Source: Burkholderiaceae bacterium (GTDB lineage Bacteria; Pseudomonadota; Gammaproteobacteria; Burkholderiales; Burkholderiaceae_B). Taken from it: a stretch of 64,000 bases of DNA. The stretch spans positions 1 to 64,000 of the forward strand of contig SCSG01000041.1 of assembly GCA_004322135.1 (NCBI GenBank). The letters run 5' to 3'. The notes under the pieces are model-generated. The model was given only the letters and a program-made list of their open reading frames with translations. It was not told the DNA's origin and did no database searches. Positions 27,716 to 36,656 of the stretch are shown here, piece by piece. The translations under genes were made by a program, and so were the position numbers. Position 1 is the stretch's first letter. Every line of letters starts with the position of its first letter.

Positions 27716-28614
27716 ATTCTACGGGCCGTGATCGACCCGAACAGGCCATAAGGCCGCACCAGCAGGATGATGAGCATTACCGCATACGGCGCCACCGCGT
27801 CCAGCGAAGGCACGAAATAGATGGCCAGGACACGCGCCAACCCCACAATGAGCGACGCAAGCGCCGCACCTTCAATCTGACCAAGTCCGCCTATGACCGC
27901 TACGGCAAACGCCAGAACAGTGGTATCGGCACCCAGCCCCGGCGCGACACCGGAAGCGGGCATGGCCAGGGCGCCACCCAACGCCGCCAGAAACACACCC
28001 AGCGAGAACGCAAGAACGAAGATCCGGTTGGTGTCGATGCCGATGGATTGCGCCATTTCGCGGTCGGCCACCACCGCCGTGATGAGCCGCCCAAGGCGGG
28101 TACGCCTGATCAGCAGCCGCAGGCCGACGACCACGACAACCGCCATCGCAATAAGCAGGAGCTGGTAGTTCAGGTAAACAATGCTGCCAAGCTCAGAGGT
28201 ACCAAGCAACTGCATGGGCGTGTCGTCAGAGATGGCCTGTACGCCAAACACCATGCGCTGCAGATCCTCGAGAACCAGGAAGAGCCCAAAGGTGATCAGG
28301 ATCTGAACGGCCTCGGACTTTCCGTAGGTCCACCGGATGAGCGTGCGCTCGATGAGCGGGCCAAATACAGCCGCAACGAGGAGGGCGCTGAGCAATAGCG
28401 CCACGAAAGACAGATACGGATTGAGATGCTGGCTTGTGATGAACAGGCCCAGCGAAGCGGCCACATAGGCGCCAATAGAATACAGGCTGCCGTGGGCGAC
28501 GTTCAGGACGCGAAGCACACTGAAGACGAGAGTCAGGCCAACCGCCACGAAGAAGATCAACGCAGCGCTGGCGAAACTATCCAACAACAACGGTATGAGT
28601 GTGTCCAACGTCAA
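27712..28614 (-). CDS. livH: ABC transporter permease, LivH type (second system)
   Basis: A 300-residue permease. GLTLVFSVLRVLNVAHGSLY near residue 30 and VAVIGGLGQIEGAALASLI near 235 are LivH marks. The frame opens with TTG at 28614, an unusual start; another TTG lies two codons later. It follows livK by 44 bases. Confidence 0.88.
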   Translation of the reverse strand: MTLDTLIPLLLDSFASAALIFFVAVGLTLVFSVLRVLNVAHGSLYSIGAYVAASLGLFITSQHLNPYLSFVALLLSALLVAAVFGPLIERTLIRWTYGKSEAVQILITFGLFLVLEDLQRMVFGVQAISDDTPMQLLGTSELGSIVYLNYQLLLIAMAVVVVVGLRLLIRRTRLGRLITAVVADREMAQSIGIDTNRIFVLAFSLGVFLAALGGALAMPASGVAPGLGADTTVLAFAVAVIGGLGQIEGAALASLIVGLARVLAIYFVPSLDAVAPYAVMLIILLVRPYGLFGSITARRI

Positions 28615-28658
28615 CCCACCTGCTGAAACTGCCTAATGCAAGACACAGGCAACCCTAT

Positions 28659-29954
28659 CTATTTGTAGCTTCCCGGCTTGGGCAACGTTTTCGCAAACGC
28701 GGGGGTGAGTGTGGAGATCCATTTGATTGGGTCCTGATCGGTCGGCGGCATCAGGCTCTCGCCCTTGTAGCGGACCATGTCACCGATTACCGGGAAATCG
28801 TATTTCGGAGACTTCACCGTGACCCCGACAATCTGATCGACCAGGCCATCATTATCAGCGCGGGTGTGTGTTGTTCCGGTAAGCGTCTTGACCACACTTC
28901 CCTTCATGGCGTCGGCAAGTTCCGCGCGGGTTGGCCACTTGTTGCCGTTTCTCTGCATGGCAGTTTTATACGCCGCCTGGATGTAGATGAGCGTGTTGGC
29001 CATTTTCATGGAAGGGAAGACTGGGTAGTCTCCGAAGCGCGCCTTGTATTGCTTGGCGAACTCCTGGGTCTGCGCATCGGCGAGCGCATCCGGAGACGCC
29101 CACCATCCGTCGCCAAGTGCGCCAACGATCACGCCGTCGGGTAGCGGAACGCGTTGCAGGATGGTTTCGCCAACAGCCAGAACGACTTGACTTGACTTGA
29201 ACAGGCCGCGTGGCGTGGCCTGCCGCACGAAATTCTCGAGGTCGGCACCCCACAAGTTCGAGAAGACGACGTCCGGGTGGGCCGCAGTGATGCGTGAAAT
29301 TTCGGTCTGATAATTAGGCGTACCCAGCTTCGGGTAAAGCTCGGCCACAATCTTCACGTCGGGTTTCAAGGCATGCAGCGCGGCCTTGAATATGGTTGCC
29401 CCGTCGTGCCCAAACGCGTAGTCCGGGTTGATGATGGCCACAGTCTTTATATCCGGCTTGCGGTCAAGAAGGTAGAGCGCATACGCAATGAATTCAGGAA
29501 TGGTATTGCCGTTGGGGCGAAACATGTAATGGTGATTGCCGCCAAGAAGCAACTGATGGGTGTCGCAATTCCAGGCGACCGTGGGGACCTTCAGTTGTTC
29601 GGCAAGCGGAGCAAGCGCCAGGCAGTTCGAACTTGACAGTGCCGCCACCATGACCTGGTTCGCCGGATTGGCGGACAGGCGACGGTATTCGGTAATGACC
29701 CCCTGTGTGCCCTGCGCCTCGTCGACAAAGTATGGCTTGATCGGCACGCCGGCAATACCACCCTTGGCATTGATGTCGTCGATCATCAGTTCGGCTGCGT
29801 CCTTGCCGGGCATGCCGTAGGCTGCAGCGGGTCCGGAAGTGAACGTGAAGATACCCATTCCGAGAGAACTGGGTTTTTCTTGCGCCGCGGCAGACCCGAT
29901 CGACGCAACGCCGACGGCCAGCGTAAAGGCATACAGCCAGGTTTTCAATACCAT
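28659..29954 (-). CDS. ABC transporter substrate-binding protein, LivK type (second system)
   Basis: A 431-residue periplasmic binding protein. The signal peptide is MVLKTWLYAFTLAVGVASIG with SAAAQ at the cleavage site. The mature part has GIFTFTSGPAAAYGMPGKDAA, a Peripla_BP_6 opening, and an ADPDVVFS-like hinge region near residue 240. The start at 29954 has AGAGGGA upstream. It is the first gene of the five-gene operon. Its ligand may be the substrate of the adjacent monooxygenase, which is inference. Confidence 0.88.
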   Translation of the reverse strand: MVLKTWLYAFTLAVGVASIGSAAAQEKPSSLGMGIFTFTSGPAAAYGMPGKDAAELMIDDINAKGGIAGVPIKPYFVDEAQGTQGVITEYRRLSANPANQVMVAALSSSNCLALAPLAEQLKVPTVAWNCDTHQLLLGGNHHYMFRPNGNTIPEFIAYALYLLDRKPDIKTVAIINPDYAFGHDGATIFKAALHALKPDVKIVAELYPKLGTPNYQTEISRITAAHPDVVFSNLWGADLENFVRQATPRGLFKSSQVVLAVGETILQRVPLPDGVIVGALGDGWWASPDALADAQTQEFAKQYKARFGDYPVFPSMKMANTLIYIQAAYKTAMQRNGNKWPTRAELADAMKGSVVKTLTGTTHTRADNDGLVDQIVGVTVKSPKYDFPVIGDMVRYKGESLMPPTDQDPIKWISTLTPAFAKTLPKPGSYK

Positions 29955-30076
29955 GATGATTCCCTCTATCTTGGTTACAGTTGGCCTGCGACGGGAGATG
30001 CCTTTGGGCATGACGCCGGATCGAATTCGGTTCCAAAATCAAATGCTGCCGCTGATCCCTTTGAACGGCGTACGAG

Positions 30077-30118
30077 GCATATGCAATGTATGCACTTTTT
30101 CTGAATGCACTTTTTCTG
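30077..30118. promoter_or_regulatory. repeat cluster upstream of the second livK
   Basis: An inverted repeat GCATA-N7-TATGC (30077-30093) runs into two direct copies of ATGCACTTTTTCTG (30090-30103 and 30105-30118), 15 bases apart. It lies 123-164 bases upstream of livK in a 276-base gap that holds no gene. The spacing suggests a binding region for a regulator, none of which is identified. Confidence 0.5.
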
Positions 30119-30230
30119 GCTAGAGTTTTAACAAAGTTACCAATTGATGTCAACGTTCACGACAGGGTATCGCGCGTTGCACCTCGGTAACGTACACCGC
30201 CCCTGCCGATGCGGTTTGCAGGGCGCTAGC

Positions 30231-31820
30231 TCAGACTTCCACGCTGGCCACGTTGTCGAGCCCGGCGGCGTCCGTGCCCGCCGCCTTGCGTTCGCGCATC
30301 AGCCACAGGAAAGGCATGGCCAGCAGTGTCATCCAGAACATCAGCCAGAAGTCGTCGATGTAGCCGATGAATTGTGCCTGCGCGTTAAGCACCGCATCCA
30401 GCGCCGCCAACCCGGTCTTCGTGGTCAGATCGAAAGCCCGCGACAGGGCGTCGGGGCGCGTTGCCACCGCGCCCGCGGTTATATATGCTGCCAGGGAGCT
30501 ATGCACAATGATGGTGTTGCGAGAAAAAAGCGTTTGCATGACGGAAATGCCAATGCTGCTGCCGATGTTGCGCAGCAGGCTGAAGATGGCTGTCCCTTCT
30601 GATCGCAGGCTCCTGGCCAAAGTGGAAAACGTCATGGTTGTCAGCGGCACGTAAATAAGCCCCAGCCCCACCCCCTGAACAATACCCGGCCACACAACGT
30701 CCCATTCCGTGATCTGCGGCGTATAGGCCGCCATGGCCCACAACGAGAGCGCGGTCAGGCCAAAACCAGACGCGACGATGTAGCGGCTGTCGATGCGGCC
30801 AACCAGACGTCCGGCCACCATCATGGCCAGCATGGTACCCACGCCGGTTGGCGCGGTAACCAGGCCGGTCAGCATGACCGGGTAGCCCAACAGCGTTTCC
30901 AGCAGCGGCGGCAGAAGTGCGCGCGTCGCGTAAAGCAAAAGGCCCAGCAGAAAATAAAACACCAGCCCCGTGACGAAATTGCGATCGTGCAGCAGCTTCA
31001 TGTTCAGAAACGACCCCTCGCCAACGCTGATTGAATGCAGCACAAAAAACGTGAACGCCATGACCGTGCACACGATTTCGACACGGATCTCGATGGAGCT
31101 CCACCAATCCAGTTGCTGGCCGCGATCCAGAAACAGCTGCAGCATGCCGATAGCAATCGCCAGCATGGAAAATCCGAACCAGTCGAAGCGCGACAGGAAT
31201 TTTGTGACCGGTTCGTGAACGTAGTAGTACACGCCCAGAAGAGACAGGATGCCAATGGGAAGATTGATGAAGAAGACCCAGCGCCAGCTGGCGTTGTCGG
31301 TCAGCCAGCCGCCCAGGGTCGGGCCCAGGATCGGCCCGAGCATGACGCCCATGCCCCAGACCGCCATGGCCCGGGCGTGCCGTTCCGGAGGGTTGATGTC
31401 CAGGAGCACCGCCTGCGACAGCGGCACCAGCGATGCGCCGAACACTCCCTGGAAAAGACGCGCAATGACAATTTCCAGCAGGTTTCCCGAAATGCCACAC
31501 ATCACCGAGCTGACCGTAAAGCCGGCGATGGAAACCAGGAAAATGGCCTTGCGCCCGTAACGCCCCGACAACCAGCCTGTTACGGGCGTGGCGATCGCCG
31601 CCGCCACGATGTAAGAAGTCAGCACCCAGGTGATCTCGTCTTCGGATGCGGACAGGCCACCCGCCATATGTGGCAGCGCCACGTTGGCGATGGTTGTATC
31701 CAGCGTCTGCATGATGGTGGCCAGCATGATGGACACCGTAACCATAAAGCGGTTCAGTTCGGGGGGCGAATTTCTACTATCGGCCACTATATTGCCTGTT
31801 TGCCAACGTCCGTGTGTCAC
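30231..31820 (-). CDS. MFS multidrug exporter, DHA2 family (EmrB/QacA type)
   Basis: A 529-residue drug:proton antiporter with about 14 membrane segments. Family marks: MQTLDTTIANVALPHMAG (motif D1), GWLSGRYGRKAIFL (motif A) and WGMGVMLGPILGPTLGGWL (motif C). It follows the MarR gene by 50 bases, and a MarR-type operator lies between, so drug- or phenolic-inducible expression is likely. No EmrA partner is adjacent. Confidence 0.9.
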   Translation of the reverse strand: MTHGRWQTGNIVADSRNSPPELNRFMVTVSIMLATIMQTLDTTIANVALPHMAGGLSASEDEITWVLTSYIVAAAIATPVTGWLSGRYGRKAIFLVSIAGFTVSSVMCGISGNLLEIVIARLFQGVFGASLVPLSQAVLLDINPPERHARAMAVWGMGVMLGPILGPTLGGWLTDNASWRWVFFINLPIGILSLLGVYYYVHEPVTKFLSRFDWFGFSMLAIAIGMLQLFLDRGQQLDWWSSIEIRVEIVCTVMAFTFFVLHSISVGEGSFLNMKLLHDRNFVTGLVFYFLLGLLLYATRALLPPLLETLLGYPVMLTGLVTAPTGVGTMLAMMVAGRLVGRIDSRYIVASGFGLTALSLWAMAAYTPQITEWDVVWPGIVQGVGLGLIYVPLTTMTFSTLARSLRSEGTAIFSLLRNIGSSIGISVMQTLFSRNTIIVHSSLAAYITAGAVATRPDALSRAFDLTTKTGLAALDAVLNAQAQFIGYIDDFWLMFWMTLLAMPFLWLMRERKAAGTDAAGLDNVASVEV

Positions 31821-31827
31821 TGAAATT

Positions 31828-31842
31828 AATAACGCACGTTAC
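31828..31842. promoter_or_regulatory. MarR operator candidate, site 1
   Basis: AATAACGCACGTTAC, with core TAACG-CA-CGTTA, lies 8-22 bases before the exporter start. It matches site 2 before marR at 13 of 15 positions. Confidence 0.65.
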
Positions 31843-31870
31843 CATTTAGATAAAACTATTTACGTAAGAA

Positions 31871-32371
31871 CTAATCCAGCTGATCCAGAAATTTTCTGAG
31901 CAGGCGTTCAAGCTCGCTGACTTCCTGGGCGCTGAAGCCTTCCAGCACCCGCTTGAGGTAGGCGCGACGTGTTGGCAGGAGCCGCTCGACAAACTCCGTC
32001 CCCTTGCGGGTCAGCTGAAGAAGCACCTGGCGCCGATCGCTGCCATCGGTCATCCGATGAACAAAACCGTGCCGCTGAAGTTCCCGAGCCACACGCGTGC
32101 TGTTGGTGCGTGACGAATTCATGAACACGCTCAGCTCCGAAGGCCTGAGACAACGATCGGGGCTGGCGTAAATAACCACCAGAGACGTCCACAAGGTGGC
32201 GTTCAGCCCGTACTCTTTGAACGGCGCGTCCATGACATCATTCAGCCGCAGCGCCACATGCTGGAACAACCGTAAGGTAACAGACTCGCGCATCAGACTA
32301 CGCGACGACAAACGCCGGGAAAGACCCTGCATGGCCTGTTCAAACGAATGGAACGAAGATGGATTGTTCAT
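31871..32371 (-). CDS. MarR family regulator
   Basis: A 166-residue winged-helix repressor. The DNA-binding part is LRPSELSVFMNSSRTNSTRVARELQ, with the wing at DGSDRRQVLLQLTRKG, as in MarR and EmrR. It precedes the EmrB-type exporter in the same direction, and near-identical palindromes stand before both genes, which implies repression of both. The regulator is divergent from the binding-protein gene at 32535. Confidence 0.9.
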   Translation of the reverse strand: MNNPSSFHSFEQAMQGLSRRLSSRSLMRESVTLRLFQHVALRLNDVMDAPFKEYGLNATLWTSLVVIYASPDRCLRPSELSVFMNSSRTNSTRVARELQRHGFVHRMTDGSDRRQVLLQLTRKGTEFVERLLPTRRAYLKRVLEGFSAQEVSELERLLRKFLDQLD

Positions 32372-32373
32372 GT

Positions 32374-32388
32374 AATAACGTATGTTAC
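32374..32388. promoter_or_regulatory. MarR operator candidate, site 2
   Basis: AATAACGTATGTTAC starts three bases upstream of the marR start codon, in the spacer shared with the divergent binding-protein gene. It shares the TAAC-N4-GTTA form with site 1. Confidence 0.65.
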
Positions 32389-32534
32389 TACTTTATCGCC
32401 GCGCAACATTGAACCTCTTGCCGTATTGCGCAAAACAAAATAAGCTTGACGAAACCCCTGTCACTTCGTGCAACACCACCCAAAACCACCACCACAAGGC
32501 AATCGGCGCCAACGTATACCCAGAAGGAGACATC

Positions 32535-33710
32535 ATGTTTCAAAAGCTTGCTTTAGGCTGCATTACGGCGGCCATTCTTGGCGCCAGCGGCGCGGCCGTC
32601 GCGCAAACACCCGTGAAAATCGGTTTCATCACCACGCTGTCCACCCCCGCCGGGTACATAGGACAGGACGCGCGCGACGCCTTCAACCTGGCCATCAAAG
32701 AGGGCGATGGCAAGCTCGGAGGCGTGCCCGTCCAGCTCGAGGTCGAGGACGACGGCCTGAAGCCGGGCTCGGCCAAGCAGATCGTCGAAAAGATGTTGCA
32801 GGACAAGATAAAGCTCTTTACCGGGATCATTTTTTCCAACGTACTGACGGCCGTTGCGCCTACCGTGTTGCAGCAAAATGCCTTTTACATCAGCAATAAT
32901 GCCGGCCCGTCGCCCTTTGCCGGCGCCAAGTGCAACAAGAACTATTTTGTCGCGTCGTTCGAAAATACCTCCCCACACGCCGCCGGCGGTGTCGCGGTAA
33001 ACCAGCTGGGCTATAAACGCGTGGCGCTGGTGGCCCCCAATTATCAGGCGGGGCGCGAAGCGCTGGAAGGCTTCAAGCGTGACTACAAGGGCAAAGTGGT
33101 TGCCGAAATCTACACCAAGCTGGGTCAATCCGACTTCTCTGTCGAACTGGCCCGGTTGCGCGAACTGGCGCCCGACGCCATCTACGAATTCGAGCCGGGC
33201 GGTGCCGGCATCAATTTCGCCAAGCAATACGCCAACTCGGGGCTGAGCAAAACCATCCCCATGGTCCTGCCCGTCTTCTCGATGGACCTGCGGATGATCA
33301 AAGCCACAGGATCGGCAGCCAAGGGCCTGTACACCGTGGCCTTGTGGTCGCCCGAACTGGATAACCCGCAAAACCGCGCCTTCGTTGCCGCCTTTCAAAA
33401 AGCTTACGGGCGGCTGCCCACGCAGTACGCCGCAGAAGCCTACGACACAGCGAATCTGATTGCCTCCGGACTGCACGCCGTCAAAGGCGACCTGTCCAAG
33501 GCCGACGACTTCCGCGCGGCGCTGTACAAGGCAGACTTCAAATCGGTACGGGGCTTCTTCAAGTTCAACACCAATCATCACCCCATCCAGAACTACTACC
33601 TCATGCAAATCAAACCGAATGCCCAGGGTGAGCTTCTGCCAATGGTCGTGCGCAAGGTGCTTAGCGAGTCCAAAGATATTTTCGCTGCCGAATGCCCGCT
33701 GAACCGATGA
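32535..33710 (+). CDS. ABC-type substrate-binding protein (Peripla_BP_6), orphan
   Basis: A 391-residue periplasmic binding protein with signal peptide MFQKLALGCITAAILGASGA and cleavage near AVAQ. The fold start is VKIGFITTLSTPAGYIGQD. The ATG at 32535 follows AAGGAGA; the open frame runs 51 codons further upstream without signals. No permease is adjacent. The stop overlaps the hydrolase start as ATGA, so the two proteins are made together; the ligand may be a product or substrate of that hydrolase. Confidence 0.9.
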   Translation: MFQKLALGCITAAILGASGAAVAQTPVKIGFITTLSTPAGYIGQDARDAFNLAIKEGDGKLGGVPVQLEVEDDGLKPGSAKQIVEKMLQDKIKLFTGIIFSNVLTAVAPTVLQQNAFYISNNAGPSPFAGAKCNKNYFVASFENTSPHAAGGVAVNQLGYKRVALVAPNYQAGREALEGFKRDYKGKVVAEIYTKLGQSDFSVELARLRELAPDAIYEFEPGGAGINFAKQYANSGLSKTIPMVLPVFSMDLRMIKATGSAAKGLYTVALWSPELDNPQNRAFVAAFQKAYGRLPTQYAAEAYDTANLIASGLHAVKGDLSKADDFRAALYKADFKSVRGFFKFNTNHHPIQNYYLMQIKPNAQGELLPMVVRKVLSESKDIFAAECPLNR

Positions 33711-34579
33711 CCCGGCAAGAATTTGACCTGACCTTCGCCGGCCCGGAAGAACGCGCAAAGCAATATAACGCGCGGGCCTCCGTGGCCAATTTCAACGCCT
33801 GCGTCAGCGAATACACCGTGCGCGCCAACCAGGCCAAACGGGAATGCGTCGGAATTTACGACCTGCAGTACGGCCAGGGCACCGCCGAACGGCTCGATAT
33901 CTTTCCCGTCACGTTGCCCCGGCGTCCGGCACCACTATTCATATTCATTCATGGCGGCTACTGGCACTCACAAACCAAGGAAGACGCGCCCATCATGGCC
34001 AAGGCGTTCACGGATGCCGGTATCGCCCTGTGTACGCTCGAGTACCCACTGCTGCCCGAGGCCACCCTGGCGGAAACCGTCAGGGAAGTGCGCAGCGCCA
34101 TTTCATGGCTGTACCAGAACGCCGCTGCGTACGGGGTGGACCGCAGCCGCATCTATGTGGGCGGCAGCTCTGCAGGCGGGCATCTGGCCGCCATGGTCGC
34201 CGCCCAGGGCTGGCAAAAAGGATTCAACCTTCCCGATGCGGCAATCAAGGGGGTGCTCAGCCTAAGTGGTCTGTACGACCTTCGCCCCTTATGCGACATC
34301 TATGTCAACGAGTGGCTGCAATTGCATCCCGAGCAGGCGCAAAATCTAAGCCCCCTATTTCATCTGCCCGCCGCCGGCACGCCGGTACTGTTGGCCGTTG
34401 GCGGGCTGGAAACCGACGGCTTCAAAAACCAGACCTACGCCTACGAAGCGGCCTGCCGGGCACATGGCGTTGCGGTACGGCGCGTGGAAACCCCACAACG
34501 CAACCACTTCAACCTGCCGTGCGACCTGTGCGACCCCAGCAGCGACCTTGCCAGGGCGGTATTCGCCATGATGCGATAG
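33707..34579 (+). CDS. alpha/beta hydrolase, arylformamidase/esterase-like
   Basis: A 290-residue hydrolase (start taken at 33707, ATGA overlap; ATG 33692 would add five residues). The oxyanion motif FIFIHGGYWHSQ and nucleophile elbow GGSSAGGHL are those of the HGGYW group that includes kynurenine formamidase and carboxylesterases. Later Asp and the final His (QRNHFNLP) complete a likely triad. No signal peptide, so it acts in the cytoplasm, perhaps on the compound bound by the coupled binding protein. Confidence 0.85.
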   Translation: MTRQEFDLTFAGPEERAKQYNARASVANFNACVSEYTVRANQAKRECVGIYDLQYGQGTAERLDIFPVTLPRRPAPLFIFIHGGYWHSQTKEDAPIMAKAFTDAGIALCTLEYPLLPEATLAETVREVRSAISWLYQNAAAYGVDRSRIYVGGSSAGGHLAAMVAAQGWQKGFNLPDAAIKGVLSLSGLYDLRPLCDIYVNEWLQLHPEQAQNLSPLFHLPAAGTPVLLAVGGLETDGFKNQTYAYEAACRAHGVAVRRVETPQRNHFNLPCDLCDPSSDLARAVFAMMR

Positions 34580-34628
34580 CACACGCAAAGAACGTGGCAA
34601 CCGTGCCGCAAGGCGCTTCAGCAGCCGA

Positions 34629-35633
34629 TCAGAACTGTTCCGTATCGACTTCGCTTTCGCTCTTGGCCCCGTAACGGGTGCCGAGCACGGTGTTCTGATT
34701 GATCAACGCATCAAGTTGCGCCACCGTGGCGTCGTTGAGCACTACGTCGACCGCCCCCAGATCGTCCTTCAGGTGGGCTTCGCTGGTAGTGCCCGGAATG
34801 GGAATGATGTGATCCGCGCGGTGCAATAGCCAGGCCAGGGCCAACTGCGCGGGCGAGCATCCCGCTTCCCTGGCTATTTCCAGATAGCGCGGCAGCAGCT
34901 TCAGATTGGCCGTATAGCTTTCACCCATGAATCGCGGCATGGCACGACGGATATCCTTGAGGTGAAGCCGGTTCAGATCAGTGGACCCACCGCACAGAAA
35001 TCCCCGGGCAACCGGGCTGAACGCCACGAACGCCACGCCCAGTTCGCGGCAGGCCTCGAGCACGGCGATTTCGGGGTTGCGCGTCCACAGGGAATATTCG
35101 GTCTGCAAGGCCGCGATGGGGTGCACCGCGTTGGCCCGGCGTAGCGTTGCCGCCGATACTTCCGACAAGCCGATGCTGCGGATCTTGCCCTCACGGACCA
35201 AATCGGCCAGCGCGCCCACACTTTCTTCAACCGGTATCCGCTTGTCCCAACGGTGCAGGTAATAGAGATCGATCACGTCGGTCTGAAGGCGCCGCAGGGC
35301 GGCTTCGCAGGTAGCCTTGATGGTTGCGGGCCGGCCGTCGATAACCCGCACCAGCTTGCCGTCGCCCGCCACATCCTCGCCCTGCATGCCACATTTGCTG
35401 GCAAGGGTAAACCGGCTTCGGTGCGACTTCAGGACCTTGCCCAACAAGGTTTCGCTAGCGCCAAAGCCGTAAAGCGCCGCGGTGTCGAACAGGGTCACCC
35501 CCGAGTCCAGCGCCAAAAGAAGGACACGCTGGGCCTGCTCGAACGAAACCGGTTCGCCATAGGCATGGCAGAAGTTCATGCAGCCCAAGCCGATTGCCGA
35601 TACAGAGAACGGACCCAGTTGTCGTTGTTGCAT
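34629..35633 (-). CDS. aldo/keto reductase
   Basis: A 334-residue NADPH-dependent TIM-barrel reductase. Catalytic residues are visible as DTAALYG (Asp, Tyr), TLASKCG (Lys) and LYYLHRWDK (His). The C-terminal cofactor site is IIPIPGTTSEAHLKDDLGAV. Similar to YakC/pyridoxal- or aryl-aldehyde-type reductases; substrate unknown. It is convergent with the hydrolase gene and downstream of the AraC gene. Confidence 0.9.
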   Translation of the reverse strand: MQQRQLGPFSVSAIGLGCMNFCHAYGEPVSFEQAQRVLLLALDSGVTLFDTAALYGFGASETLLGKVLKSHRSRFTLASKCGMQGEDVAGDGKLVRVIDGRPATIKATCEAALRRLQTDVIDLYYLHRWDKRIPVEESVGALADLVREGKIRSIGLSEVSAATLRRANAVHPIAALQTEYSLWTRNPEIAVLEACRELGVAFVAFSPVARGFLCGGSTDLNRLHLKDIRRAMPRFMGESYTANLKLLPRYLEIAREAGCSPAQLALAWLLHRADHIIPIPGTTSEAHLKDDLGAVDVVLNDATVAQLDALINQNTVLGTRYGAKSESEVDTEQF

Positions 35634-35756
35634 TGTCAGCCTTCCTTTAGTTTTTCAAGCGCCTTGCCTGCGCGCAACGCACACTGCCGCGCACCGCCGC
35701 TACGTTAGTTTCAGACTGATGTTACCAGCGGGGGCGGGGCGGAACAATGCGCACCC

Positions 35757-36530
35757 TCAACTTCTTGCGTAAACGCTGGGCGAGCGCCCCGTGGCCTTTT
35801 TGAACATCGCTGAAAACGACGACGGGCTTTCATACCCCATATCCAGCGCCACACGGGTTACGCTGTCGCCCAGCGACAGGCGCGCCATGGCGGATATGAC
35901 GCAGGCCTGCTGACGCCAATTGACGAAGGTTATTCCGGTACCCGCCACAAACCGGCGGTAGAACGTGCGCCCACTGATATGCAGTTGCCCGGCCCACTGG
36001 GCTGGCGTGGACGCCTGGGTGGGAGCCTTGAAAAACGCGCGGCACAATTTTGCCAGGCGCTCATCGCGCGGCATGGGCAAATGCAAGGGGACCACCGGCT
36101 GAATGACCGCTTCCTGCAACAGCATTTTCATCAATTGCCAATCCCGGGAACGGGGCTCGTATAGAACAGGAACGGACAGAGCCTCGTTGATGAGTTCCCG
36201 CAGCAGAGGCGAAACCTCGACGACCTGGCACCTTTTGGGGGCAGGGCTTACGGCCTTTTCCCTGAAATACAGATTGCACGTGGTGACGTTGATGGTACGC
36301 AACTGGTGCACGACATTGGGAGGAATCCACACGGCGAATCCGGGCGGCACTATCCACGCCCCAAATTCTGTCTCGAGCTGCATGGTGCCTGTCCTGACGT
36401 ATAGCAGCTGGAAACGACGGTGGGAATGGGCGTCCACGACATGCCCATTGGGGTAGGCCGACGAAAAAAGCACGACGTCGCGATCGGTGTTCTCGATCAG
36501 GTCAAAATGCTGCGGTACAGGCGGGGGCAT
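35757..36530 (-). CDS. AraC family regulator
   Basis: A 257-residue regulator with an N-terminal cupin-like sensor (HSHRRFQLLYVRTGTMQLE near residue 35) and two C-terminal helix-turn-helix units: GQLHISGRTFYRRFVAGTG and VALDMGYESPSSFSAMFKKA. It diverges from the Fsr-type exporter gene over a 126-base spacer, an arrangement usual for AraC proteins that control a neighbouring transporter. Confidence 0.9.
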   Translation of the reverse strand: MPPPVPQHFDLIENTDRDVVLFSSAYPNGHVVDAHSHRRFQLLYVRTGTMQLETEFGAWIVPPGFAVWIPPNVVHQLRTINVTTCNLYFREKAVSPAPKRCQVVEVSPLLRELINEALSVPVLYEPRSRDWQLMKMLLQEAVIQPVVPLHLPMPRDERLAKLCRAFFKAPTQASTPAQWAGQLHISGRTFYRRFVAGTGITFVNWRQQACVISAMARLSLGDSVTRVALDMGYESPSSFSAMFKKATGRSPSVYARS

Positions 36531-36656
36531 GGGGCAGTTTGCTGATTACCAGTTTGTGGCTGAAATTCTACGATGGTTGTCTTATATTCTAAAGGCAGAC
36601 ACACACATTGTGACTATATTCGATGAGTGGCAATCCCTACTAATGAGTAACCAACA

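Noticed and set aside
32553-33758. 401-codon open frame antisense to the binding-protein gene
   Set aside because: The plus-strand frame has a signal peptide, ribosome site and family motifs; the antisense product has none.
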